Assembly (NCBI GenBank): GCA_002352145.1
Contig: DEHX01000107.1
Span: forward strand, 18,523-24,615
Source of the DNA: Chitinophagaceae bacterium UBA2789
GTDB lineage: Bacteria > Bacteroidota > Bacteroidia > Chitinophagales > Chitinophagaceae
Direction of reading: 5' to 3'
DNA: 6,093 bases
A program made the translations under genes and the position numbers. The stretch's first letter is position 1. Every line of letters starts with the position of its first letter. The notes below the pieces were generated by a model. That model saw only the letters and a list, made by a program, of their open reading frames with translations. It did no database searches and had not been told where the DNA came from. This document shows positions 1 through 5,782 of the stretch, piece after piece.

Positions 1-869
1 CTTGGGTTTTGTTTCAATTCTCTTTCCGAAGGAAGTATTGGTTTCTTGTTTACGATAACCAGCTCATTCACTGTTTCTGTATTGATAAAGGGGTTCTCTT
101 CCGGTTCATCGAATGAACCACGACGAAAGAAGTTCTTTACCAGCCTGTCCTCGAGGGAATGAAACGTAATGATGGCAACACGGCCGCCTGGTTTTAACAG
201 GGATGGAATCTGCTGCAGCATCTCTTTCAATGCACCTAATTCATCGTTCACTTCAATGCGCAAAGCCTGGAAAACCTGGGCGAAGTACTTATTCGGATTT
301 CCTTTTACTATTTCCCGGAGTGCATTCTTAAACGCATCTATCGTTTTTAGCGATGCAGAGCTTCTAACCTGAACAATTGTTTTGGCTAAAGTTTTGGCGT
401 TGGTCACTTCCCCATACTGTTCAAAAAGTTTGTGCAATTGTTGTTCAGTATAGGAGTTCACCACATCAAATGCGGTCAGTGTCTGCCGCTGATCCATCCG
501 CATATCCAGTTCAGCGTTGTGGCGGGTGGAGAAACCTCTCTCAGCTTCGTCAAACTGGTGACTGCTTACGCCAAGATCGGCCATAATACCATCAACAGCC
601 GTTATCCCCTCTAGTTTCAGAAAACGCTGCAGGTGCCGAAAATTGTGTGAAACAAAAATTAATCTTTCGTCGTCCGGCAGGTTTTTCTTTGCGTCGGCAT
701 CCTGGTCAAAACCGACCAGTTTGCCTTTTGGACTTAGCTTTTCAAGAATGGCCTTTGAGTGACCACCCCCTCCAAATGTGCAATCCACATATATCCCTTC
801 GGGGTTGATGCGAAGACCATCGATGACTTCGTGTAACAAAACCGGTACATGGTAAACAGGTTCACTCAT
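1..869 (-). CDS. rsmH: RsmH, 16S rRNA (cytosine(1402)-N(4))-methyltransferase, 3' end outside window
   Basis: S-adenosylmethionine-dependent cytoplasmic enzyme that methylates N4 of C1402 in 16S rRNA (E. coli numbering), in the ribosomal P site; formerly called MraW. I translated the minus strand from ATG at 869 and the frame stays open to base 1, giving 289 complete codons. Visible family motifs are TFGGGGHS (about residues 31-38, SAM-binding loop), GFDQD (53-57), ADLGVSSHQ (97-105), RGFS (111-114), QALRIEVNDEL (201-211), KPGGR (226-230) and FHSLEDR (236-242). The family is usually about 300-315 residues, so only the last 15-25 residues should be missing, beyond the left edge; this is a window cut, not a broken gene. 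The start lies 9 bp after the mraZ stop, so the two are almost certainly co-transcribed. There is no Shine-Dalgarno sequence. Identification is firm. Confidence 0.97.
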   Translation of the reverse strand, partial: MSEPVYHVPVLLHEVIDGLRINPEGIYVDCTFGGGGHSKAILEKLSPKGKLVGFDQDADAKKNLPDDERLIFVSHNFRHLQRFLKLEGITAVDGIMADLGVSSHQFDEAERGFSTRHNAELDMRMDQRQTLTAFDVVNSYTEQQLHKLFEQYGEVTNAKTLAKTIVQVRSSASLKTIDAFKNALREIVKGNPNKYFAQVFQALRIEVNDELGALKEMLQQIPSLLKPGGRVAIITFHSLEDRLVKNFFRRGSFDEPEENPFINTETVNELVIVNKKPILPSERELKQNP

Positions 870-878
870 GAGTATCGG

Positions 879-1334
879 TTAATTATTATCCTTCGCCATC
901 ACTTCCTTCGCCAGGTTGCTGAATGCATCCGGTGAATATGAGTCAAAGAGCTTTTTGTACGTATTACTATCCCAGATTTCAATTTTATTAACCGCCGCCA
1001 CCAGCACTATATCTTTTTGCAAACCAGCATGGTCTTTCAGGTTTGGCGGCACCAGCAACCTGCCCGCTGTGTCCGGCTCCACGAAAGTGGCGCCATTCAA
1101 AAAGTAGCGGCGAAACTCCCTCACCTTAGGGTCGAAATCGTTCAGTTTACTGATGTCTGCAAAGAGCGGTTCCCAGTTTTTTACCGGGTAAAGAGCTAAA
1201 CATTTTTCAAAACCCCTGTTGATAACGAAACGAGGTGTTTCCTCTTCCGGCAATTGCTTTTTGAACCCCGCCGGGAGGAGGAACCGCCCCTTGGCGTCCA
1301 AAGTAGCCTCGAATTCTCCGAGAAAGCCTGTCAT
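879..1334 (-). CDS. mraZ: MraZ, transcriptional regulator of the division/cell wall cluster
   Basis: DNA-binding protein of the MraZ family (151 residues, normal length), first gene of the dcw cluster. In E. coli it represses its own operon by binding short TGGG-type direct repeats upstream; the family assembles as a ring-like oligomer. Two tandem SpoVT-AbrB-like half domains are visible, each with its signature: DAKGR at residues 13-17 followed by FLLP, and DTAGR at 88-92 followed by LLVP. The start ATG at 1334 gives MTGFLGEFEATLDAKGR, which matches the usual family N terminus, so the start is confident although no Shine-Dalgarno sequence precedes it. rsmH follows after 9 bp, the standard order. 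Upstream repeats at 1362-1412 and a candidate promoter fit autoregulation. Nothing is unusual in the protein itself. Confidence 0.97.
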   Translation of the reverse strand: MTGFLGEFEATLDAKGRFLLPAGFKKQLPEEETPRFVINRGFEKCLALYPVKNWEPLFADISKLNDFDPKVREFRRYFLNGATFVEPDTAGRLLVPPNLKDHAGLQKDIVLVAAVNKIEIWDSNTYKKLFDSYSPDAFSNLAKEVMAKDNN

Positions 1335-1361
1335 TATCAGTGAATTGGGTCAATTTTGAAT

Positions 1362-1412
1362 TAATTGACACAAAATAACACTTTTTCCCACTTAAATACC
1401 AAATTTTTCCAT
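1362..1412 (-). promoter_or_regulatory. MraZ-box-like array of five 10-11 bp repeats
   Basis: Read on the minus strand, units begin at 1412 (ATGGAAAAAT), 1402 (TTGGTATTTAA), 1391 (GTGGGAAAAA), 1381 (GTGTTATTTT) and 1371 (GTGTCAATTA). The spacing is 10, 11, 10 and 10 bp, so each GTG/TGG core faces the same side of the helix. MraZ is known in E. coli to bind TGGGN repeats separated by 5 bp upstream of its own gene. The position (37-78 bp before the mraZ ATG), the orientation and the overlap with the candidate promoter fit autorepression. Only the 1391 unit is a full GTGGG; the others are degenerate, so the exact set of bound repeats is inferred. Confidence 0.6.
1371..1403 (-). promoter_or_regulatory. 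candidate mraZ promoter (Bacteroidota -33/-7 type)
   Basis: On the minus strand TTTG at 1403-1400 is followed, after 21 bp, by TTATTTTG at 1378-1371. This matches the Bacteroidota pattern TTTG - spacer - TAnnTTTG at all but one defined position. Transcription would start roughly at 1360-1366, leaving a leader of about 30 bases before the mraZ ATG. The repeats of the MraZ-box-like array lie across both elements, which is where a repressor would act. The call is pattern based only; the region is AT-rich and chance matches are possible. Confidence 0.45.
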
Positions 1413-1500
1413 TTTTCTTTTTTCCACCATCAAAATTTTCCCGAAAGCCAATACAGTAAAGGGTTTCAGCCGGTGTGGGAAAAATTTGAAGCAAATTGAG

Positions 1501-1537
1501 GTGAATAGACTGTGAATTGCGGTGGAAAAGCTGTGGA
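1501..1537 (+). repeat. four helically spaced GTGRA repeats upstream of the queA-like gene
   Basis: On the plus strand GTGAA occurs at 1501 and 1512 and GTGGA at 1522 and 1533, with spacing of 11, 10 and 11 bp. A fuller GTGGGAAAAA lies upstream at 1475. The cores resemble the GTGGG units of the MraZ-box-like array but point the opposite way, towards the queA-like gene. The series ends at the -33 part of the candidate promoter for that gene. MraZ is one candidate ligand (inference). Another is DnaA, since TGTGGATTG at 1532-1540 and GGTGGAAAA at 1521-1529 each match 7 of 9 positions of the DnaA box TGTGGATAA. Chance similarity is also possible. Confidence 0.45.
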
Positions 1538-1569
1538 TTGTGTAATTAAGGAGGCAATTCAGATATTTG
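1537..1569 (+). promoter_or_regulatory. candidate promoter of the queA-like gene
   Basis: ATTG at 1537-1540 is followed after 21 bp by GATATTTG at 1562-1569, a one-mismatch version of the Bacteroidota -7 element TAnnTTTG. Transcription would begin about 20-25 bases before the ATG at 1601. The spacing equals that of the candidate mraZ promoter. Support is by pattern and position only. Confidence 0.35.
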
Positions 1570-1600
1570 CACCTCACCAAATACAACAGTCAGTTGTGTT

Positions 1601-2842
1601 ATGACAGATCCAAAGAAAATATCCATACAGGATTATACCTACCTGCTTCCCGAAGAACGGATTGCCAAATATCCACTGGCAGAAAGAGATGCTTCCAAAC
1701 TTCTTATTTATAGAGAAGGAGCGATTAAAGAGGATAACTATAAAAATGTAGCCGCATACATTCCTGAAAATTCCTTACTTATTTTTAATAATACCAAAGT
1801 GGTAGAAGCAAGATTGCTTTTCCAAAAACCTTCCGGAGGTGTTATTGAAATATTTTGTCTGGAACCCCATGACCAATATCCTGATATCACTACTGCTATG
1901 CTGCAAAAAGAAAAAGTATGGTGGAATTGTTTAGTAGGCGGAGCTTCCAAATGGAAACCGGGCCAATTGCTTGAAAAGAAAATAAAGACAGCAGAAAAAG
2001 AAATTATCCTTACAGCGGGGTACATTGAGCAGAAACCCGGTTCGTTTACCATTGAGCTCTCATGGTCGCCTGCTTCTCTAAGCTTTGCTGAAATACTTCA
2101 CTACTTCGGCGCTATTCCTTTGCCCCCTTACATCAAAAGGGCTGTCGAAGAGGCGGATAAAGAAAGATACCAGACTGTCTATGCTCATTTCGAAGGATCA
2201 GTGGCTGCACCCACAGCCGGACTTCATTTCACAAACAATATATTTAGTGAATTGAAGAAAAAAAATATTCAAAGAGATTTTGTAACGCTGCATGTGGGTG
2301 CCGGAACATTTAAACCGGTAAAAAGTGATACCATGGCTGGACATGAAATGCATGCAGAATGGATTGATGTTTCAAAAAACACCATTCAAAATATCCTCCA
2401 TAACCCGGATAAACAAATTGTAGCTGTTGGAACCACTTCGTTGAGAACAATAGAAAGTTTGTATTGGCTCGGCGTATTGAGTCGTGTACAGGAAAGAGAA
2501 AGCAAAAACACAGAATTGCTTCTGCTTAAACAATGGGATGCTTATAAATTTGATCAGTATAAGATAAGTACTGCGGATGCTTTATCATCCCTCCTGGAAT
2601 GGATGAACAATAAAAAACTGGAAAGACTGGTTACTAAAACACAATTATTGATTGCACCTGGTTATGAATTCAAAATTGCAAAAGGTCTTATCACCAATTT
2701 TCATCAACCACAGTCTACCCTTCTCCTCCTCGTCGCTGCGTTAATTGGCAATGATTGGAAGAAAGTATACGAATACGCATTGAAAAATAATTTCCGGTTT
2801 CTGAGTTATGGTGACGGAAGTCTGTTGTGGAAAAAGGATTAA
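1601..2842 (+). CDS. QueA-like S-adenosylmethionine:tRNA ribosyltransferase-isomerase, long form
   Basis: QueA transfers and isomerises the ribosyl part of SAM onto preQ1-modified tRNA to give epoxyqueuosine in the wobble position. Family motifs are clear along the 413 residues: DYTYLLPEERIAKYPLAERD (11-30), FNNTKV (62-67), PLPPYIKR (173-180), ERYQTVYA (188-195), AAPTAGLHFT (202-211), TLHVGAGTF (229-237), MHAEW (250-254), GTTSLRTIES (277-286), PGYEF (353-357), LITNFHQPQSTLL (363-375) and SYGDGSLL (402-409). Typical QueA is about 340-360 residues. The extra length lies mostly between GTTSLRTIES and PGYEF, where about 66 residues (287-352) replace the usual 20-25. The C-terminal motifs also differ from the usual FHLPKS and SYGDAM. 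The start ATG at 1601 puts the N-terminal motif at its expected place. No other queuosine gene lies nearby. Membership of the family is firm; the actual substrate is not, because Bacteroidota seem to carry a longer QueA-like form (from memory), so I leave the symbol empty. Confidence 0.85.
   Translation: MTDPKKISIQDYTYLLPEERIAKYPLAERDASKLLIYREGAIKEDNYKNVAAYIPENSLLIFNNTKVVEARLLFQKPSGGVIEIFCLEPHDQYPDITTAMLQKEKVWWNCLVGGASKWKPGQLLEKKIKTAEKEIILTAGYIEQKPGSFTIELSWSPASLSFAEILHYFGAIPLPPYIKRAVEEADKERYQTVYAHFEGSVAAPTAGLHFTNNIFSELKKKNIQRDFVTLHVGAGTFKPVKSDTMAGHEMHAEWIDVSKNTIQNILHNPDKQIVAVGTTSLRTIESLYWLGVLSRVQERESKNTELLLLKQWDAYKFDQYKISTADALSSLLEWMNNKKLERLVTKTQLLIAPGYEFKIAKGLITNFHQPQSTLLLLVAALIGNDWKKVYEYALKNNFRFLSYGDGSLLWKKD
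2839..2842. other. shared TTAA: overlapping convergent stop codons
   Basis: The TAA stop of the queA-like gene (plus, 2840-2842) and the TAA stop of the kinase (minus, 2841-2839) share the palindrome TTAA. There is no intergenic space, and I see no clear hairpin with a T-tract at the junction, so the two transcripts probably overlap at their 3' ends. Confidence 0.9.
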
Positions 2843-4173
2843 GATTTCTTCAAAGGGAGTTCAACTGTAAAAGTACTGCCCTTACCCAGGATGCTCTCAG
2901 CTTTTATATCCCCATCGTGAGCTTCTACCATTGTCTTTACATAACTTAAGCCCAATCCAAAACCTTTTACATTGTGTACATTACCGGTATGGGCCCTGTA
3001 GAAACGTTCGAAGATCCTTTTCACTGTATCCCTGCTCATACCAATACCGTTGTCTTCGATCCGCATGATAAATTTCTTGCTGTTGGACTGTGTAGACAAT
3101 TTGATCAATGGAGGTATATTGTCTTTTGCATACTTAACGGCATTATCAACCAGGTTATTAACCAGGTTTGAAAAGTGTACTTCGTCTGCGGCAATAAGGT
3201 CATTCTGTGCATTCAGCTGCAACTCTACTTTTCCATTTTTGGAATCAAGCTGTAAAGCAAAATTGTCCACAACATCTTTTATCACTTCGTGTACATGAAC
3301 CGGCTTCAGGTTCAAGTCAACTTCCTGTTTTTCCAGTTGAGAGGCCTTTAAAATTGTTTCCACCTGCCGGTTCATCCGCTGGTTCTCTTCCTTTATGATT
3401 CCGCTGAAATAACCAAGTTTTTCCCTGTCCTGCTGCACCTTTTCATTTCGCATGGCATCCACCGCCAATGAAATAGTGGCAATCGGTGTCTTGAATTCAT
3501 GCGTCATGTTATTAATAAAGTCATTTTTAATTTCACCCAGTTTCTTTTGCCTGATCATTGTTCTGACAGTGAGATAGAAAGCAGAAATAATAATGATGGT
3601 GAATAATCCTGACATGATGATCCTCCATTTTAAGGATTGCAATGCCTGGCTCTCAACATTAGGAACGACAACAATCAGCACTTCATTGGGTGCAAGATTC
3701 TCACCTGCACTGCCGCTGGGTGCTGTTAAAGGAGTAACAAAGGATTTGTTCTCTGTATTCTCATAATAGGCAGCAAAATTCTCAGACTGCCGTTCAAAAT
3801 AATTTTCTATGCCGCTTTTGCCAAATGAGGCGATGCCAAATTCGAATTTGATATCCTTCAAGCCCTTTTCAGCCAAAGCCTTTCTTAATTTATCTTTTAT
3901 CTCTTCAACAGTTAGTTGTTTTCCGATTGTAAAAGGTTTGGCAAGGTCAAATGTCAGGCCATCAAAAAGATTTGATTTTTTCCCGCCTGCGGCATAACTG
4001 CCCTTTCTTTCACCCAGCTCCTCGCCTACCAGTTTGGTAGCCTCCTGTACTTTCTCCAGGATCTGTTCCTCTCTCAGCAACAGCATATTTTTTAGCCATG
4101 AAATCTGGATGGCTATAATGCCAACCAGTGAAAGGCTAATCAAAACTGTTATGACGGTAAAAATTCGTTTCAC
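2839..4173 (-). CDS. membrane-bound sensor histidine kinase (HisKA/HATPase_c), no adjacent response regulator
   Basis: Two-component sensor kinase of 444 residues that should sit in the inner membrane and pass phosphate to an unidentified response regulator. In order: transmembrane segment about 4-23, an extracytoplasmic region about 26-182 that I do not recognise, a second transmembrane segment about 184-203, a dimerisation/phosphoacceptor domain with THEFKTP (224-230, His225), then an ATPase domain with the N box VNNLVDNAVKY (338-348), G1 DNGIGMS (374-380), F box FERFYR (388-393) and G2 GFGLGLS (404-410). All catalytic motifs are intact. The start is GTG at 4173: an in-frame TAG lies three codons upstream, and the next Met (residue 30) would remove the first membrane segment. 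The signal sensed cannot be told from sequence. The stop overlaps that of the convergent queA-like gene, and no regulator gene lies on either side. Confidence 0.93.
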   Translation of the reverse strand: MKRIFTVITVLISLSLVGIIAIQISWLKNMLLLREEQILEKVQEATKLVGEELGERKGSYAAGGKKSNLFDGLTFDLAKPFTIGKQLTVEEIKDKLRKALAEKGLKDIKFEFGIASFGKSGIENYFERQSENFAAYYENTENKSFVTPLTAPSGSAGENLAPNEVLIVVVPNVESQALQSLKWRIIMSGLFTIIIISAFYLTVRTMIRQKKLGEIKNDFINNMTHEFKTPIATISLAVDAMRNEKVQQDREKLGYFSGIIKEENQRMNRQVETILKASQLEKQEVDLNLKPVHVHEVIKDVVDNFALQLDSKNGKVELQLNAQNDLIAADEVHFSNLVNNLVDNAVKYAKDNIPPLIKLSTQSNSKKFIMRIEDNGIGMSRDTVKRIFERFYRAHTGNVHNVKGFGLGLSYVKTMVEAHDGDIKAESILGKGSTFTVELPLKKS

Positions 4174-4399
4174 AAAAAAAATCTACAAACCTGAAAGATA
4201 AATGGTTTTCTTAAAACAGATTAATGTTGCAAAAATACATTTCCATTACCGGTAGCCATCCCCTGCATGGGGTATATGGCTGATTTTAACGGTGTTTTAC
4301 CAATCACATTATAATATACCGGCAGGTTGCTTTTATTGGCACTTATCCCCTTTTTTAAACAGCTTTTTTGCAAAATGATTTTATATACTAAATTGAAGT
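4174..4399. other. divergent spacer between kinase and yqgE genes
   Basis: This is a 226-bp AT-rich region from which the kinase (minus) and yqgE (plus) are transcribed. It holds an imperfect hairpin at 4253-4282, the palindrome TACCGGTA at 4247-4254 with a related TACCGGCA near 4317, the palindrome TTTTGCAAAA at 4366-4375, and TTGCAAAA again at 4228-4235. A weak -7-like TATCTTTC lies at 4200-4193 on the minus strand, without a well-placed -33 partner. TTTTTTG at 4364-4370 could serve a yqgE promoter, but no good -7 element follows. No coding sequence is supported. Confidence 0.7.
4253..4282. repeat. imperfect inverted repeat (9-11 bp arms, TGCAT loop)
   Basis: The arms are GCCAT plus CCCC (4255-4263) and GGGG plus ATGGC (4269-4272, 4276-4280), with loop TGCAT at 4264-4268 and a 3-base TAT bulge at 4273-4275. 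A further A-T pair (4254/4281) and a T-G pair (4253/4282) extend the stem. No T-tract follows closely on either strand, so it is not a standard terminator. It could be an operator or a leader structure; the role is unknown. Confidence 0.5.
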
Positions 4400-4951
4400 A
4401 TGATTGAACCTGCACCCGGCGTATTACTGATAGCAGATCCCTTTCTGAAAGACCCCAACTTTCTTCGCACCGTGGTTTTTCTATGCGAACATAAAGAGGA
4501 AGGAAGCTTTGGCTTTGTATTGAACCGTCAATATGAAAACACATTAGATGAACTGATACCGGAACTGGAAGGGCATAAACTACCAGTGTATTATGGAGGA
4601 CCGGTACAATTAGATTCCCTGCATTTTCTACATCAATACCCCGAGCTCATTCCCGGCGGACAAGAAGTGATCAAAGGTGTATACTGGGGCGGCGATTTTG
4701 AAGCCCTTGTCAACCTGATCAAGAAAAATGAGATTGATGAAAAGAAGATCCGTTTTTATATCGGCTATTCTGGCTGGAGCGAAGGGCAACTGGACGGTGA
4801 AATGAAAGAAAAGACATGGCTGACCGTAAAAGCAAGCCGCAAACTTGTTTTTCATAATGATCACCAGGAAATATGGAAAGATTCGCTTAAACATCTGGGA
4901 GGAGATTATGAAATTATGGTCAACTTTCCGATCGATCCGCAGCTTAACTGA
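4400..4951 (+). CDS. YqgE/AlgH family protein (UPF0301)
   Basis: Small soluble protein of 183 residues, the normal family size. The YqgE/AlgH family is widespread, and its biochemical role is not established; AlgH was named from a Pseudomonas alginate regulation phenotype. Family features visible are PGVLLIADPFL (6-16), the FLRTVVFLCEH segment (21-31), GSFGFVLNR (35-43), YYGGPVQLDSLHFLH (64-78), a VYWGGDF segment (94-100) and RFYIGYSGWSEGQL (118-131). The N terminus begins just before the first conserved block, which supports the ATG at 4400; an AAATTGAAGT stretch precedes it without a Shine-Dalgarno match. The DUF4197 gene follows after 33 bp on the same strand, so the two may form a transcript. 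No signal peptide or membrane segment is seen, so it should be cytoplasmic. Family assignment is firm; function is unknown. Confidence 0.93.
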   Translation: MIEPAPGVLLIADPFLKDPNFLRTVVFLCEHKEEGSFGFVLNRQYENTLDELIPELEGHKLPVYYGGPVQLDSLHFLHQYPELIPGGQEVIKGVYWGGDFEALVNLIKKNEIDEKKIRFYIGYSGWSEGQLDGEMKEKTWLTVKASRKLVFHNDHQEIWKDSLKHLGGDYEIMVNFPIDPQLN

Positions 4952-4970
4952 TTCACTTCTGATATTACAA

Positions 4971-4984
4971 AAAAACCGGTTTTT
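4971..4984. repeat. perfect 14-bp palindrome abutting the DUF4197 start codon
   Basis: AAAAACCGGTTTTT is its own reverse complement and ends at the base before the ATG at 4985. As RNA it could form only a weak A-U stem with a CCGG loop. As DNA it could be an operator half-way between yqgE and the DUF4197 gene. No role can be assigned; A- and T-runs are common in this genome, so chance is possible. Confidence 0.5.
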
Positions 4985-5704
4985 ATGAGACGCCTTTTAC
5001 TTATCCCATTTGCATTCCTCATCATGATGTTGTCTGGTTGCAGTGTGTTGAAAAATTCCGGCCTCATTCCAACTGAACTGGAAATGGCACTCGGCCTGAA
5101 AGATGCCTTATCACAGGGATTGTTCAAAGGGTTTGATTCTTTTGCCAATCCCGAAGGAAATCCATTGGTACGTTTTGCCTTTCCCGGGGAAGCTGAAAAG
5201 ATTGAAAAGACGTTAAGAGACCTTGGCTTTGATAAAACCATTAACCAGGTGACAGGCAAATTCACCCGGGCCATGTCATCTGCTGTAAATGTAGCCAGGC
5301 CACTATTTTTTGATGCGGTAAAGAAGATGACAATAAAAGATGCTGCGAAAATTTTGGTAACTGACAATACACATGCAGCTACCGATTATTTCAAACAAGC
5401 CATGAAGCCGGGACTGATGACAGCCTTCCGGCCTATTGTGGACAGCACCATTAAAATTGAAAAAGCAGATGAAGAGTGGAAAGGTATAACCAGTATTTAC
5501 AACAGCATTCCTTTTATCAACAAGCCCCTTGAAAGCAGTTTAACTGATTTCGTCTCCGCCAGGGTAATTGATCTTATGTTCCTGATGGTGGCAAATGAAG
5601 AAGAACAAATAAGAAGCAAATATGAGTTGAGAAAAACGGATATGATGCGAAAAGTATTTACCTGGGCGGAGGGGGAAATAAAACGAAAACTTCAGAAGAA
5701 CTGA
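4985..5704 (+). CDS. DUF4197 domain-containing lipoprotein
   Basis: Predicted lipoprotein of 239 residues. A short signal peptide (MRRLLL, hydrophobic to about residue 15) ends in a lipobox LSGC with Cys19 as the likely lipidated residue. I see no aspartate after the cysteine and no K/D/E-rich surface-export signal next to it, so a periplasm-facing position is most likely (inference). The rest fits DUF4197: GLKDALSQGL (37-46), NPLVRFAFP (59-67), a block of EKIEKTLRDLGFDKTI (71-86), FFDAVKKMTIKDAAKIL (108-124), ATDYFKQ (132-138), FRPIVDSTI (148-156), and the C-terminal VIDLMFLMVANEEEQIR (194-210) with KTDMMRKVF (217-225). The family has no known activity. The gene lies 33 bp after the yqgE stop, on the same strand, with a palindrome touching its start. 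The family call is from remembered motifs; I am fairly sure. Confidence 0.85.
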   Translation: MRRLLLIPFAFLIMMLSGCSVLKNSGLIPTELEMALGLKDALSQGLFKGFDSFANPEGNPLVRFAFPGEAEKIEKTLRDLGFDKTINQVTGKFTRAMSSAVNVARPLFFDAVKKMTIKDAAKILVTDNTHAATDYFKQAMKPGLMTAFRPIVDSTIKIEKADEEWKGITSIYNSIPFINKPLESSLTDFVSARVIDLMFLMVANEEEQIRSKYELRKTDMMRKVFTWAEGEIKRKLQKN

Positions 5705-5712
5705 AAACAAAA

Positions 5713-5735
5713 AACCCTCTTCTTAGAAGAGGGTT
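5713..5735 (-). terminator. intrinsic terminator of the ATP synthase transcript, possibly bidirectional
   Basis: The stem is AACCCTCTT (5713-5721) paired with AAGAGGGTT (5727-5735), 9 perfect base pairs around a 5-base loop. Read on the minus strand, the hairpin is followed at once by TTTTT, then GTTTT (5712-5704), a typical Rho-independent terminator placed 48 bp after the atpC stop. On the plus strand it follows the DUF4197 stop by 8 bp, but the downstream bases CATAAGTTGTTTT are less T-rich, so termination that way would be weaker. Confidence 0.85.
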
Positions 5736-5782
5736 CATAAGTTGTTTTCAAAATCCGGACACCTGGTGGTTTTTCCAGTTCG

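Larger units (their letters stand above)
1335..1600. other. divergent control region between mraZ and the queA-like gene
   Basis: This is a 266-bp AT-rich spacer with genes leaving in both directions. I see no credible coding sequence: the open frames here have no family features and overlap the mraZ promoter. It contains a candidate mraZ promoter with an MraZ-box-like array (minus strand) and a GTGRA repeat series followed by a candidate promoter for the queA-like gene (plus strand). The AAGGAGG-like string near 1548-1554 looks like a Shine-Dalgarno sequence but has no start codon at a useful distance. Confidence 0.8.

Noticed and set aside
169..614. Plus-strand open frames opposite rsmH
   Set aside because: They lie entirely antisense to a well-supported rsmH reading frame and show no protein family features.
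1475..1540. Replication origin, based on DnaA-box-like units in an AT-rich spacer
   Set aside because: No perfect DnaA box is present and no dnaA, dnaN or other origin-linked gene is nearby; the repeats are better described as a regulatory array.
1548..1554. AAGGAGG-like Shine-Dalgarno sequence upstream of the queA-like gene
   Set aside because: No start codon lies 5-12 bases downstream and the ATG at 1601 is about 45 bases away; other genes here do without such a site.
1207..1586. Minus-strand open frames overlapping the 5' part of mraZ and its promoter region
   Set aside because: They run through mraZ in a different frame and across the control region; composition is low-complexity and no family motif is seen.
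4221..4544. 107-residue minus-strand open frame across the start of yqgE
   Set aside because: Antisense to the conserved N terminus of YqgE, and its sequence has no recognisable features.
4906..5367. 153-residue minus-strand open frame opposite the DUF4197 gene
   Set aside because: A shadow of the DUF4197 gene: the plus strand has a signal peptide, lipobox and conserved family blocks in this stretch.
5761..5776. CACCTGGTG inverted repeat followed by a T-run, as a second terminator
   Set aside because: Only four base pairs with a one-base centre, which cannot fold as a hairpin; the stem at 5713-5735 is far stronger.
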